Both the position numbers and the translations under genes were made by a program. The notes under the pieces are model-generated. The model ran no database searches. It was given only the letters and a program-made list of their open reading frames with translations, and was not told where the DNA came from. Shown one piece after another: positions 8,432 to 15,312 of a stretch of DNA of 26,506 nucleotides (position 1 is its first letter; each line of letters begins with the position of its first letter). Source of the DNA: CAZUVM01 sp964623885. Its GTDB lineage: Bacteria; Verrucomicrobiota; Verrucomicrobiia; Limisphaerales; UBA8199. The DNA lies in assembly GCA_964623885.1 (NCBI GenBank), contig CAZUVM010000084.1:1-26506 (forward strand), in the 5' to 3' direction.

Positions 8432-9094
8432 TCACGGCCCGGGCGGAGGAGGTACCGGGGCGTTGGGTGAAGGGTAAGGCGGAACGGTGCCTGCCGGCGC
8501 TCCTTGATACGTGTTCGGGGCGCCATTGGGCTGCGTCATCAGGCGCTCGCGAACATCGCGATTAATCAGGGGCATTTGGTCGATCATGTATTGATCAACG
8601 CTGTTTTGGCGCAAGTAATCCTGCTGCTGGGGTGTTAGTTCAAAAACCTGGCCCGTCGCTTGCAGTTTCTGAAGCATTTGCTGGTCGGAAAGTCCGGCTT
8701 GTTTCATCGCCACGACTTCGTCCATGGTGACGAATCCATCACCGTTCAAATCGGCAGTCGGAGCGCTCAACGCTTCAGCCGGATTGGCCGGGTGCTCTTG
8801 AGCGCGGCGTACGGCATCCTGAGCCCCCGTGGTGTCATGGCCGGTGATGCGCTCGCTGTTGGCGCCAATGAGATAGCCGCCCCCGGCTCCTGCGGCGCCG
8901 CCCAGCAAAGCGCCCAGCAACAGGTGGTGTTCGCCGCCGATCGCTGCCCCGGCGACCGCGCCTCCTACCCCGCCAATAGCTGCGCCTTGTTCGCCGTGCG
9001 TTCCCGGCAGGTTACTGCAGCCATTCGTGGTCAGTAATAGGGAAGTGGCCAACCCGGTTGCCATGAGAAGTTCATTAAAGCGGAATTTCAACAT
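8432..9094 (-). CDS. Glycine-zipper lipoprotein with one EF-hand
   Basis: A 220-residue predicted lipoprotein. The ATG at 9094 has AAAGGA about 6 bases upstream. The signal ends at LLLTTNGC, with the lipidated Cys at about 26. Residues 36-80 form a glycine zipper (GAAIGGVGGAVAGAAIGG and GALLGGAAGAGGGYLIGA), a motif of membrane-inserting, self-associating helices. Residues 115-126 (DLNGDGFVTMDE) match the 12-position EF-hand loop, with ligands at Asp115, Asn117, Asp119 and Glu126, so calcium binding is expected. A helical Gln-rich segment (ELTPQQQDYLRQ) and a Pro-rich tail follow. Its partner is unknown. The fusion of a glycine zipper with an EF-hand suggests a calcium-responsive envelope protein; that is inference. 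Confidence 0.8.
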   Translation of the reverse strand: MLKFRFNELLMATGLATSLLLTTNGCSNLPGTHGEQGAAIGGVGGAVAGAAIGGEHHLLLGALLGGAAGAGGGYLIGANSERITGHDTTGAQDAVRRAQEHPANPAEALSAPTADLNGDGFVTMDEVVAMKQAGLSDQQMLQKLQATGQVFELTPQQQDYLRQNSVDQYMIDQMPLINRDVRERLMTQPNGAPNTYQGAPAGTVPPYPSPNAPVPPPPGP

Positions 9095-9210
9095 ACGTTC
9101 CTTTCACTCAGTATTTGGTGTGCCGGTCAGCTCGGGTCAACCGGTTCTCCAACAAAACCTCGGGCTCGTGTTTTCCTGCGGCAAATGGGGTGAACTGGGT
9201 AGCCGCCGCG

Positions 9211-10053
9211 TCAATGGCAACCGCAAGCAGCAGGCTCTTTTGTGGCGCCGGCCGCCTGTTTTTTCAGTTCGGGCTTTTTCTCTGCGTCCCACATTGTGCG
9301 CAGCACGTCACGACTGTAGGCCAGGTGCTGCCGGTCCGGAGTGAAGACTTCCAGCGTGATGGTGCCATCGTAGCCGCCGGCCTGGAGCGAGCGGATATAA
9401 CGAACCGTATCGAGCGTGCCTGCGCCTAAGGGGAGATGAAGATCAGCGCTGCCCCCTTTATTATCGTGCAGATGAACGTGCCGAAGTCGGCCACCGTAGG
9501 CGGCTAGTAATTCATCCGTCGTGTTATGGTCGGACATGAGATTGGCATGGCCGATATCGAGATGCAGGCCCAACTCGGGAATAGGCTCCAACAGCTCTGC
9601 GACCTGAGCAACGGTATTGAAGCTGCCCGGCAGGTTTTCGATCATGAGACCGATGCCAAGAGCTTGCGCGGTCGGCAGCAGATCTCGAATGCTCTGCAAG
9701 TTGCGGTCGATAATAAACCGCCGGTCATGAAGCGGCGCCAGGCTGCCTGGATGCAGGTTCATCCACTTAACCCCTAAGGCGGCGAAAACTTCGAGGCAGA
9801 GCTTTAACTCATCCACTGCTGCGCGGCGCAGCGACTCGAACGGGGAACAAAGGGGAAGGTAGTAGGCCGTGTGGCCGACTACCTCGAACTGGTTTTCACG
9901 AAGCAGCGCAGCAATTGCTTTTGGATCGATCGATCGCGCCCCCGCCAACGGCGGCTCCAAAGTGAGATCGATGAACTCAAGGCCCATTCGCGCCATCCAT
10001 TGGATCTCCTGCAGCGGATCCCGGCCCGGGTGATTCATTGTGCCGATGCGCAT
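9211..10053 (-). CDS. Sugar phosphate isomerase/epimerase family protein (xylose isomerase-like TIM barrel)
   Basis: This 280-residue cytoplasmic protein has the AP-endonuclease-2/xylose-isomerase-like TIM-barrel fold. Expected metal ligands appear in LMIENLPGSF (Glu), LHLDIGHANL (Asp and His), RHVHLHDNKG (His) and TITLEVF (Glu). The reaction and substrate cannot be read from sequence; members isomerise or epimerise sugars and inositols. The C-terminus adds a lysine-rich stretch and ends in ACGCH, which could bind metal but is not part of the usual fold. The ATG at 10053 directly abuts the TAA of the nucleotidyltransferase gene, with GGAGGTG just upstream inside that gene, so the two are translationally coupled. 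Confidence 0.85.
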   Translation of the reverse strand: MRIGTMNHPGRDPLQEIQWMARMGLEFIDLTLEPPLAGARSIDPKAIAALLRENQFEVVGHTAYYLPLCSPFESLRRAAVDELKLCLEVFAALGVKWMNLHPGSLAPLHDRRFIIDRNLQSIRDLLPTAQALGIGLMIENLPGSFNTVAQVAELLEPIPELGLHLDIGHANLMSDHNTTDELLAAYGGRLRHVHLHDNKGGSADLHLPLGAGTLDTVRYIRSLQAGGYDGTITLEVFTPDRQHLAYSRDVLRTMWDAEKKPELKKQAAGATKEPAACGCH

Positions 10054-10878
10054 TTACACCTCCAATTTTGCGAGTTCAGGGTCATTGGCAGCGAACCAGC
10101 GGCGTGAATCCAACAGCCGGATGCGATCGCGGCCTGGCGGGCAGGGCGGCACATCGGGAGGTTCGAAGTTCAATCGACGCCAAAGCGACGCGGGCAACTT
10201 GCGAATATGCTTTGGGCAAAGCCATGCGTAGACGGTGAGGAGGCCTTGCAGCACCGGAAAATCGTCCTCGAGACGATCCAACAGGTGTTCCCAATCAATG
10301 GACGGCCCCTGGGCATACAGCAAGTTGAACAAATCCGTCCAATCGCAGTGGTCGCGTTGTATGATGTAGAGCTTGCACCAGAAGAATTCCTCAACTGGGA
10401 TCACCCGCAATTTTTGGCCGCGGATGGTGAAAGGAGCCGCGCGCTCAAACCATTGCTCATCCACCTGGGCCCGCTGGTTGGCCATCGACCAGATAACGTC
10501 CACAATACAATCGGAGCGCAAGCTGCGATAAATCCAATTGCGGTCGTAAGGAAGGCGGGCGAAATAATCCCCGAAACCCGCCCGTGTCAGCGCCGCGACT
10601 GCCTCATTTCTGTCAGCAGGGTGGATGTAGAAATCAATGTCCTTGGTGTCCCGCCAGCGGCCGGTGAAGGTGGCCAGGGCAAAGCCCCCGCCGAGCATAA
10701 AACGCACTCGTGCTCGTCGCATCGCATCCATCGCTCGCGAGTAGACTGCCCAGTCGGGGCCCGAGATCGCATCCGCCCAGCGGAACTGCAGGCGACGGCC
10801 ATTAGGCCGGGCGCTCGGTCGCAAGCGCCGGCTGCGGCGTGCCTTCGCGGTCCGGCCAGATTGATAGCGGCGTTTCAT
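10054..10878 (-). CDS. Nucleotidyltransferase-fold protein (MNT-like)
   Basis: This 274-residue protein carries the signature of minimal nucleotidyltransferases: FMLGGGFAL near residues 60-68, then TKDIDFYI near 77-84, where the two Asp residues would hold the metal. The related AbiEii-type proteins use this fold, but no antitoxin partner is present, so I do not call it a toxin. The first 30 residues are very basic (RRYQSGRTAKARRSRRLRPS) and may bind nucleic acid, or the true start may be internal. It lies 12 bases after the SDR gene and touches the isomerase gene, so all three are probably one transcript. Substrate unknown. Confidence 0.75.
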   Translation of the reverse strand: MKRRYQSGRTAKARRSRRLRPSARPNGRRLQFRWADAISGPDWAVYSRAMDAMRRARVRFMLGGGFALATFTGRWRDTKDIDFYIHPADRNEAVAALTRAGFGDYFARLPYDRNWIYRSLRSDCIVDVIWSMANQRAQVDEQWFERAAPFTIRGQKLRVIPVEEFFWCKLYIIQRDHCDWTDLFNLLYAQGPSIDWEHLLDRLEDDFPVLQGLLTVYAWLCPKHIRKLPASLWRRLNFEPPDVPPCPPGRDRIRLLDSRRWFAANDPELAKLEV

Positions 10879-10890
10879 TGATTCAACCGT

Positions 10891-11748
10891 TCACAACTTC
10901 CCGCCGTTGGGGTGCAAGACCTGGCCAGTCATGTATTGAGAGTCGCTGGACGCAAAGAACACATAACACGGAGCCACCTCCATCGGTTCTCCGGCCCGTT
11001 TGAGCGGCACATCCTGGCCAAAGGAGGCGACTTCGTCGGGCGGAAAAGTCGAGGGAATGAGTGGGGTCCAAATCGGTCCCGGCGCAACCGCATTAACGCG
11101 AATGTTCTGTTCGGCCAGCGCTTTGGACAATGATCGCGTGAAGGCAACGATCGCGCCCTTGGACGCCGCGTAATCCAAAAGATTCGGACTGCCGCGATAC
11201 GCCGTCACCGAGGCGGTGTTGATGATTGCGCTTCCGGGTTTCAGATGTTCGAGTGCCGCTTTGGTAAAGAAAAAGTAACCAAGAATATTAGTGCGGAAAG
11301 TGCGCTCGAGCTGTGCCTCGGTTACTTTGGCCAGGCATTCCTGTGGGTGCTGTTCCGCGGCGTTATTGACGAGAATGTCCAGCCGGCCAAGTTGTTTCAC
11401 CGTTTGCTCTACCATTTTGCGGCACTGGAGCTCCCGGCCGGCGTCCCCGGCGAACAACAGGCACCGGCGGCCTTCAGCTTCAACCAACCGCTTCGTCTCT
11501 TTTGCATCGCGATGTTCGTTCAGGTAAGTGATTGCGATATCAGCTCCCCCACGGGCGAACAGCACCGCTACCGCGCGTCCGATGCCGCTGTCTCCCCCTG
11601 TAATCAGGGCTGCTTTCCCAAACAGTTTGGCGCTGCCGCGATAGTCAGGCAGCGTTACTTTCGGTCGCGGGACCATGGTGTGCTCGCGACCGGGTTGCCG
11701 ACGCTGGTGTTGCGGTGGACGCGGCTTGGGTTTGGCGTTTTGCGGCAT
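10891..11748 (-). CDS. SDR family NAD(P)-dependent oxidoreductase (YghA/general-stress type)
   Basis: This 285-residue short-chain dehydrogenase belongs to the subgroup with an N-terminal extension before the Rossmann fold (PRPKVTLPDYRGSAKLFGKA), as in E. coli YghA and Bacillus general-stress SDRs. TGGDSGIGRA near 51-60 is the cofactor loop, LVNNAAEQ near 127 is the NNAG-type motif, a catalytic Ser lies in INTASVTAY, and the catalytic YxxxK is YAASKG. An expected late motif is NAVAPGPIWTPL. The first 25 residues are Pro/Arg/Gln-rich. AAAGAGAG lies just before the ATG. It heads the transcript that continues into the nucleotidyltransferase and isomerase genes. The substrate is unknown. Confidence 0.9.
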   Translation of the reverse strand: MPQNAKPKPRPPQHQRRQPGREHTMVPRPKVTLPDYRGSAKLFGKAALITGGDSGIGRAVAVLFARGGADIAITYLNEHRDAKETKRLVEAEGRRCLLFAGDAGRELQCRKMVEQTVKQLGRLDILVNNAAEQHPQECLAKVTEAQLERTFRTNILGYFFFTKAALEHLKPGSAIINTASVTAYRGSPNLLDYAASKGAIVAFTRSLSKALAEQNIRVNAVAPGPIWTPLIPSTFPPDEVASFGQDVPLKRAGEPMEVAPCYVFFASSDSQYMTGQVLHPNGGKL

Positions 11749-11788
11749 CTCTCTTTAGTTCGAGCTTAGCCGAGCGAGTGGCACATCC

Positions 11789-12022
11789 TCAGGCGCGATC
11801 ATGGAGGGTAGTCACGCCTTCTTCGTTGGCGCAATGGGCGCAACAATAATAGGTGCCGCCGGCTTCGACTCCATGCCCGATGATCTTACAGCCGCAATGC
11901 TCGCATTCCGGCGCCAAGGCATGAATCGCGCACTCAAAGCAGTCAAAATACCTCGAGATCCCGTTAGCAACAATTTCAACCGGCTTATCGTATTCGTTGC
12001 CGCAAACCTCACATTGGTTCAT
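11789..12022 (-). CDS. Small Cys-rich protein with two zinc-ribbon-like pairs
   Basis: A 76-residue hypothetical protein with ten Cys. The pattern is CEVC (4-7) with CFEC (28-31), then CEHCGC (40-45) with CCAHC (60-64), which reads as two successive treble-clef or zinc-ribbon metal sites. The ATG at 12022 is preceded by AAAGGA about 6 bases upstream, so it is preferred over an upstream in-frame start at 12064. It lies 40 bases upstream of the SDR gene on the same strand. No catalytic motif is present. A role in metal binding or protein interaction is likely, but the function is unknown. Confidence 0.75.
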   Translation of the reverse strand: MNQCEVCGNEYDKPVEIVANGISRYFDCFECAIHALAPECEHCGCKIIGHGVEAGGTYYCCAHCANEEGVTTLHDRA

Positions 12023-12115
12023 TAAGTCCTTTCCGAGTGCAGAGCTTTCTCGCACCCTAAACACTTCAGTTACTCGTTGAGGCCGGCGTCAGGGCCACCG
12101 TCCTCCTGGTTGTTT

Positions 12116-12511
12116 CTACGGCCTTCGTTCGCGCTTCAAATCCTCGCGCGTCGCTTCAATCATCTGTTCGTGCTCCGCGTCTTCGACACCTTCTTCAACC
12201 AGTTTTTCGGCAAAACTCTGTTCATCGGGTGCCGGAACGGTTGGGGCCTTTTCACCGGTGGATTCCGGCACTGCTTCCCATCTTTTTTCCTCAGGCAATT
12301 GCTCCGCCGCTGTCGGCTCCGGTGTCAGTCGTTCTTCACCGGTAAGTTCGCGGCGAGCCTGGTCCAGGTCGGTCGAGTTTACCTGGTGTTTGGAACGGCC
12401 ATTGATAATGGCGATTTCTTCAGCTCTGCGGCGAACCATCGCTTCAGTTACGGTGCCGAGACCGTGCGCATTTTCAGTGAAGCGACCCTGCTCAATTCGA
12501 TTCTCCTTCAT
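12116..12511 (-). CDS. Conserved hypothetical acidic protein
   Basis: A 131-residue cytoplasmic protein without a recognised domain name. The N-terminal part (GTVTEAMVRRRAEEIAIING, then a segment ending ARRELTGEE) looks like a short helical DUF2934-like unit. The rest is acidic and Pro/Glu-rich (TPEPTAAEQLPEEKRWEAVP) and ends in a charged helix rich in Glu and Arg. The ATG at 12511 has no ribosome binding site in front; AAGGAG lies inside codons 2-3. An alternative TTG at 12574 would overlap the upstream lipoprotein stop. From memory, proteins of this pattern recur in Verrucomicrobia, with no known function. Confidence 0.65.
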   Translation of the reverse strand: MKENRIEQGRFTENAHGLGTVTEAMVRRRAEEIAIINGRSKHQVNSTDLDQARRELTGEERLTPEPTAAEQLPEEKRWEAVPESTGEKAPTVPAPDEQSFAEKLVEEGVEDAEHEQMIEATREDLKRERRP

Positions 12512-12570
12512 AGATGAACTTAGTGCTCGGCGCACAAACGGCAATGGCGGTGCAGAAAATCGTTTGGCGA

Positions 12571-12795
12571 TCAAGGTTGTGGCGGTTGGTTGGGCTCAGG
12601 ACGGGTCGTAAAATGCGGATCGCGCGGGTCTTCCGGGTTCATTCCCGGACGGAAACTGGGGCTGGCGGGTTCGGGTTGCACTTCACTCCGGCCATAGCTG
12701 GCAGAGTAACTATCACTGGTTCCACCGCGATTGGTGCTACAGCCTGCCAGAGGCAGCATCGCCGATATCATCAGCAACATCAGACAAATCTTCAT
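12571..12795 (-). CDS. Small lipoprotein, Pro-rich
   Basis: A 74-residue lipoprotein. The ATG at 12795 is preceded by GGAAAGG at good spacing. The signal MKICLMLLMISAMLPLAGC puts the lipidated Cys at 19. The mature part is short, Ser/Tyr-rich and then Pro-rich (PEDPRDPHFTTRPEPNQPPQ), probably unstructured. No domain is recognised. It lies downstream of the terminator that closes the ARPP-1 gene, so it should have its own promoter. Confidence 0.7.
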   Translation of the reverse strand: MKICLMLLMISAMLPLAGCSTNRGGTSDSYSASYGRSEVQPEPASPSFRPGMNPEDPRDPHFTTRPEPNQPPQP

Positions 12796-12876
12796 GACCT
12801 TTCCGTCCACCCACTCAGCGTGCGCAGCAATGGAGTGTAGACCCTAGCGTGCATGCAAGTTCATCCATAAAGAAAA

Positions 12877-12906
12877 GTGCGGCAGGACCGAAAGGACCTG
12901 TCGCAC
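12877..12906. terminator. Rho-independent terminator of the ARPP-1 gene, possibly bidirectional
   Basis: A stem of 10 pairs (one G-T) plus two further pairs across an A-A mismatch closes a GAAA loop. On the minus strand it lies 22 bases after the ARPP-1 stop and is followed by TTTTCTTTAT, a good U-tract. On the plus strand the stem is followed by CCCATTTTT, so it could also stop plus-strand transcription. Confidence 0.85.
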
Positions 12907-12928
12907 CCCATTTTTACCCATACTCCCT

Positions 12929-14005
12929 CTATCGCTGGCGAATTTGGTTCTGATACAAGCGTGAATCGGGATCGAGCGGCACCACCACGCGTTCCTGCCC
13001 TTTGTTGATGAAACTTTTGTGCAGCCAGATTCCGTCCGCATCGAGGTCGAGGGTCTCAAACAGGACCGTGCTGGGCGTCGAGTAGGTCCGGACGCTCGTA
13101 GTTTTGCTGAACGTTCGCTCGGTAACTGAGCCCGAAACAGCGGTTTCAAAGAAAGCCTTTACATCCGCCTGGGCCACCGCCGGAAATTGTCGTTCGCTGC
13201 GATAGTCGGTGATAGCTTCCGTGACCGCGGAATCGAGGAGCTTGGACCAGAGCGCGCGGAACAAGCTCTTGTTATCGTAAATCTCGGCGGTGTTGAGTTC
13301 GCCATTGATGGCATAGACGAAACCGATCACGTCGGTTTTCCCGTTGAGAATCGGTTCGAGCTTGTCCATATATTGCTGCTTTACCGACCCAAGGTCCTTG
13401 TTCTCCAACGACAACTGCAGGCTGCTGCTGGAAGCAGGACTGCGCACGTCGACGCTTTTGCCGGCGAGTATGCCAACATTACTGTTTAGCCCAAGTTGCT
13501 GCTCGGCAACGCCGGACCAGACCTCGCTCTGGTTGTTTTCGTAACGCGACGCCAGCTTTTGCCGGCGCGTGCTGAGCATGTTGCTGTTCGAGGAAAATAC
13601 CTCCGCTTTTTCCTGACCGCGCCCCGTCCAGCGTCCGTGCTCGACGCAAAACGCGGCCAGCGAGATCTCGCCCGAGTGCGGCGGAAGAATAAGGTCGTCT
13701 TTGACCGTGCGATCCTGGCGTCCGCCCTTCACGATGTCGCCCGCATTAAGAAAGACGAGCTCTTTGGATCGATTGATAATGACCAGTTCGTTTACGCTGC
13801 CGGTTTCGCGGACTTCGACCATGCCCTTGGCGAGCGCTTCAGACAAGGTGTAGTAATGACGATTTTCCAGGCGGGTATCGCCGTGAACGAGGAAGATCTG
13901 CAGGTTACGATAGCTGAAAGGGCCGCTGAGCGTGCCCACGGCCGCGCTGGCGCTGAGCGCCGTCGTTGCTGACGCCAGCACGAGAAGTTTTTGGATCTGT
14001 TTCAT
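12929..14005 (-). CDS. ARPP-1 domain-containing exported protein
   Basis: A 358-residue protein from the ATG at 14005, which opens a signal peptide (MKQIQKLLVLASATTALSAS, cut near ASA). A longer start at 14044 would place 13 residues before that signal. The mature protein matches the ARPP-1 family (ARG and Rhodanese-Phosphatase-superfamily-associated protein) as I know it: YYTLSEALAKGMVEVRETGS, ELVIINRSKELVFLNAGDIV, GGRQDRTVKDDLILPPHSGE and FCVEHGRWTGRG occur in the family order. No catalytic residues are assigned to this family; the fold is beta-rich, and exported copies are common. It ends at a strong terminator and appears monocistronic. Function unknown. Confidence 0.8.
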   Translation of the reverse strand: MKQIQKLLVLASATTALSASAAVGTLSGPFSYRNLQIFLVHGDTRLENRHYYTLSEALAKGMVEVRETGSVNELVIINRSKELVFLNAGDIVKGGRQDRTVKDDLILPPHSGEISLAAFCVEHGRWTGRGQEKAEVFSSNSNMLSTRRQKLASRYENNQSEVWSGVAEQQLGLNSNVGILAGKSVDVRSPASSSSLQLSLENKDLGSVKQQYMDKLEPILNGKTDVIGFVYAINGELNTAEIYDNKSLFRALWSKLLDSAVTEAITDYRSERQFPAVAQADVKAFFETAVSGSVTERTFSKTTSVRTYSTPSTVLFETLDLDADGIWLHKSFINKGQERVVVPLDPDSRLYQNQIRQR

Positions 14006-14247
14006 AATGGTTTGTTTCCGAAGTGGCGATGCCGGACCAGGCATTCACACCGAACGCCGGCACGCACCGTCCGCTCCTGAGGAATAGACCCAAAAACGCC
14101 TCTTGGTTTGTCAGCACCGGGCAAAAGAGTTGTAAAAATGGTGTAATTCAGAGACTCGGATCTTGCTCGCCGACCAGGAAACAGGCGAGTAGGTAGTCAC
14201 CGCGATGACGCCCGGCCTGCTGCGGAGCACGAAGTTTCATACCCCAT

Positions 14248-14313
14248 GGCCTAGTTTGTTATCCGCACGCGGTTCGTTAGCTGAATGAAGTTGAGTCAGC
14301 GGTTCGTGGAAGC
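14248..14313. repeat. Repeat copy A at the 3' end of the small membrane protein gene
   Basis: Copy A runs from GGCCTAGTTTGTTATC through CGCACGCGGTTCGTTAGC to GAGTCAGCGG and TTCGTGGAAGC. It matches copy B at 15171-15230 over about 55 bases with small gaps. The TCA within GAGTCAGCGG is the stop codon of the minus-strand gene at 14296. Confidence 0.7.
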
Positions 14314-14616
14314 CCACCCTAGGACAGCCAGCCAAAAGACCGCACCGAACACCCAGGATACGCCGGTCGGAATAAGTTTAACCCATGCCGTGAGCCACAA
14401 AGAACCAAGGAAAATAAGAGCTCCAAAGAAGGACACGAAACCCAATGAATCGATCTGGCAATGAGGAACAACGTAGACGAAGCTCACGAACACCCACGGC
14501 ATTAGAGCGAATTGGCCGCTACAAAGCCGCTTCTCAAATGCAGTCGCCTGTCCCGCAAACAGGTGAACCCACGGTTCCGCCGCAACATGGTCAAACGCGC
14601 TGAAACAATGAATCAT
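14296..14616 (-). CDS. Small hypothetical membrane protein
   Basis: A 106-residue protein of unknown family. Three hydrophobic segments are visible: about 38-54 (FALMPWVFVSFVYVVP), 58-80 (LGFVSFFGALIFLGSLWL) and 86-103 (GVSWVFGAVFWLAVLGWA), predicting a small inner-membrane protein with a roughly 35-residue N-terminal part. The start at 14616 (MIHCFSAF) has only a weak purine-rich region upstream. The gene lies between repeat-like elements at each end, and its stop codon falls within repeat copy A. Base composition and context suggest an acquired cassette-like gene. Confidence 0.55.
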   Translation of the reverse strand: MIHCFSAFDHVAAEPWVHLFAGQATAFEKRLCSGQFALMPWVFVSFVYVVPHCQIDSLGFVSFFGALIFLGSLWLTAWVKLIPTGVSWVFGAVFWLAVLGWASTNR

Positions 14617-14632
14617 ATCACTTCTTAGTTAA

Positions 14633-14654
14633 GATCCGGATCTCGAACCGGATC
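14633..14654. terminator. Short inverted repeat between two cassette-like genes
   Basis: GATCCGG and CCGGATC form a perfect 7-base stem with an 8-base loop, located between the GIY-YIG-like gene and the membrane protein gene. The minus-strand flank (TTAACTAAG) is not a strong T-run, so it may be a weak terminator or part of a recombination element. Confidence 0.4.
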
Positions 14655-14657
14655 GTT

Positions 14658-14686
14658 GGGCCTATTTGTTTAGCTGCCGTGCGTCA
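14658..14686. repeat. Reduced repeat copy C at the 3' end of the GIY-YIG-like gene
   Basis: GGGCCTATTTGTTTAGCTG followed by GCGTCAGG resembles copies A and B but lacks their central CGCACGCGG segment. As in A and B, the TCA of GTCAG is a minus-strand stop codon (14684-14686). The short length makes this match weaker than A versus B. Confidence 0.4.
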
Positions 14687-15064
14687 GGTCTCGACCGTGT
14701 CGTTGCACACGGGATGCCAGCGGAGAACCAAATCATGCTCCTCACTGCAACGGGCCGCTTGCCCAGCCGAATCAAAGTGCACGTGGATATGGGTTGCCCC
14801 CATCTGGACTACGTCCTCGGTGCGCACATGACCCTCCAGGCGTTGGTGCAGGCCTCGAGTTTGAGCGATATAGACGGGAATCCAACTGCCGTCTTCGCCC
14901 TGTTTGGCGTAGATATAGTTACCAGCCAGCGGCTGGAAAGAATCTTCAATCGGATGGATTTCGTAAGAGTACTGCTTGCCCGATTGGCCCGGCCAACTGA
15001 CTAAGTTCGAAGACACGGTTTCGGAGGCGCGTGGATGTTTGAACAGGTTTTTGAACAGGCTCAT
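14684..15064 (-). CDS. GIY-YIG-like small protein
   Basis: A 126-residue protein. The core AGNYIYAKQGEDGSWIPVYI followed by AQTRGLHQRLEGH resembles the two short strands and first helix of GIY-YIG nuclease-like domains (a Tyr in the first strand, YI in the second, Arg in the helix). ATHIHVHFDSAGQAARCSEE gives the third strand and a helix with a possible metal-binding Glu, and the tail RWHPVCND is typical of the end of this fold. The classic GIY sequence is degenerate, so nuclease activity is uncertain. AAAGGAG precedes the ATG at 15064 by 9 bases. Its stop codon lies in the reduced repeat copy C. Confidence 0.6.
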   Translation of the reverse strand: MSLFKNLFKHPRASETVSSNLVSWPGQSGKQYSYEIHPIEDSFQPLAGNYIYAKQGEDGSWIPVYIAQTRGLHQRLEGHVRTEDVVQMGATHIHVHFDSAGQAARCSEEHDLVLRWHPVCNDTVET

Positions 15065-15170
15065 AGTTTCATGCTCCTTTGCAATGATTGTTGTTTGCTG
15101 CTTTTTCTATTTCGCCCTAGCTTCCCGGCTGCGCCACGACTTCTATTACGCCAAGCTGCGGCTCATGCCG

Positions 15171-15230
15171 GGCCATTTGTCGCACGCGGGTCGTTGGCTG
15201 AAATGAAGCGAGTCAGCGGCTCGTGGAGGC
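15171..15230. repeat. Repeat copy B, downstream of a truncated gene end
   Basis: Copy B (GGCCATTTGTCGCACGCGGG, then TCGTTGGCTGAAATGAAGC, then GAGTCAGCGGCTCGTGGAGGC) matches copy A about 920 bases away. On the minus strand it contains a TGA that closes a short frame, ending NSASTSR. Compare STNR at the end of the membrane protein that abuts copy A, so B appears to carry the 3' end of a lost gene. Confidence 0.7.
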
Positions 15231-15312
15231 GGAGTTGACTAATTCGTTCTGATTATCCAGCGCTCAGCCTGAATAGCAAGCAATAATATTGCCTGGCCGA
15301 AACCTTACAGGA

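Noticed and set aside
10054..10878. Toxin-antitoxin interpretation of the nucleotidyltransferase
   Set aside because: No small partner gene or AbiEi/HEPN-type neighbour is present; it sits in a run with metabolic-type genes.
14248..15230. Calling a true integron cassette array
   Set aside because: The core GTTRRRY/RYYYAAC pairs and long attC palindromes are not met, and no integrase is visible, so only the repeats are reported.
15280..15292. GCAATAATATTGC palindrome as a terminator
   Set aside because: It has essentially no loop and no T-run, so it cannot fold as a useful terminator hairpin; it may be chance or a protein site.
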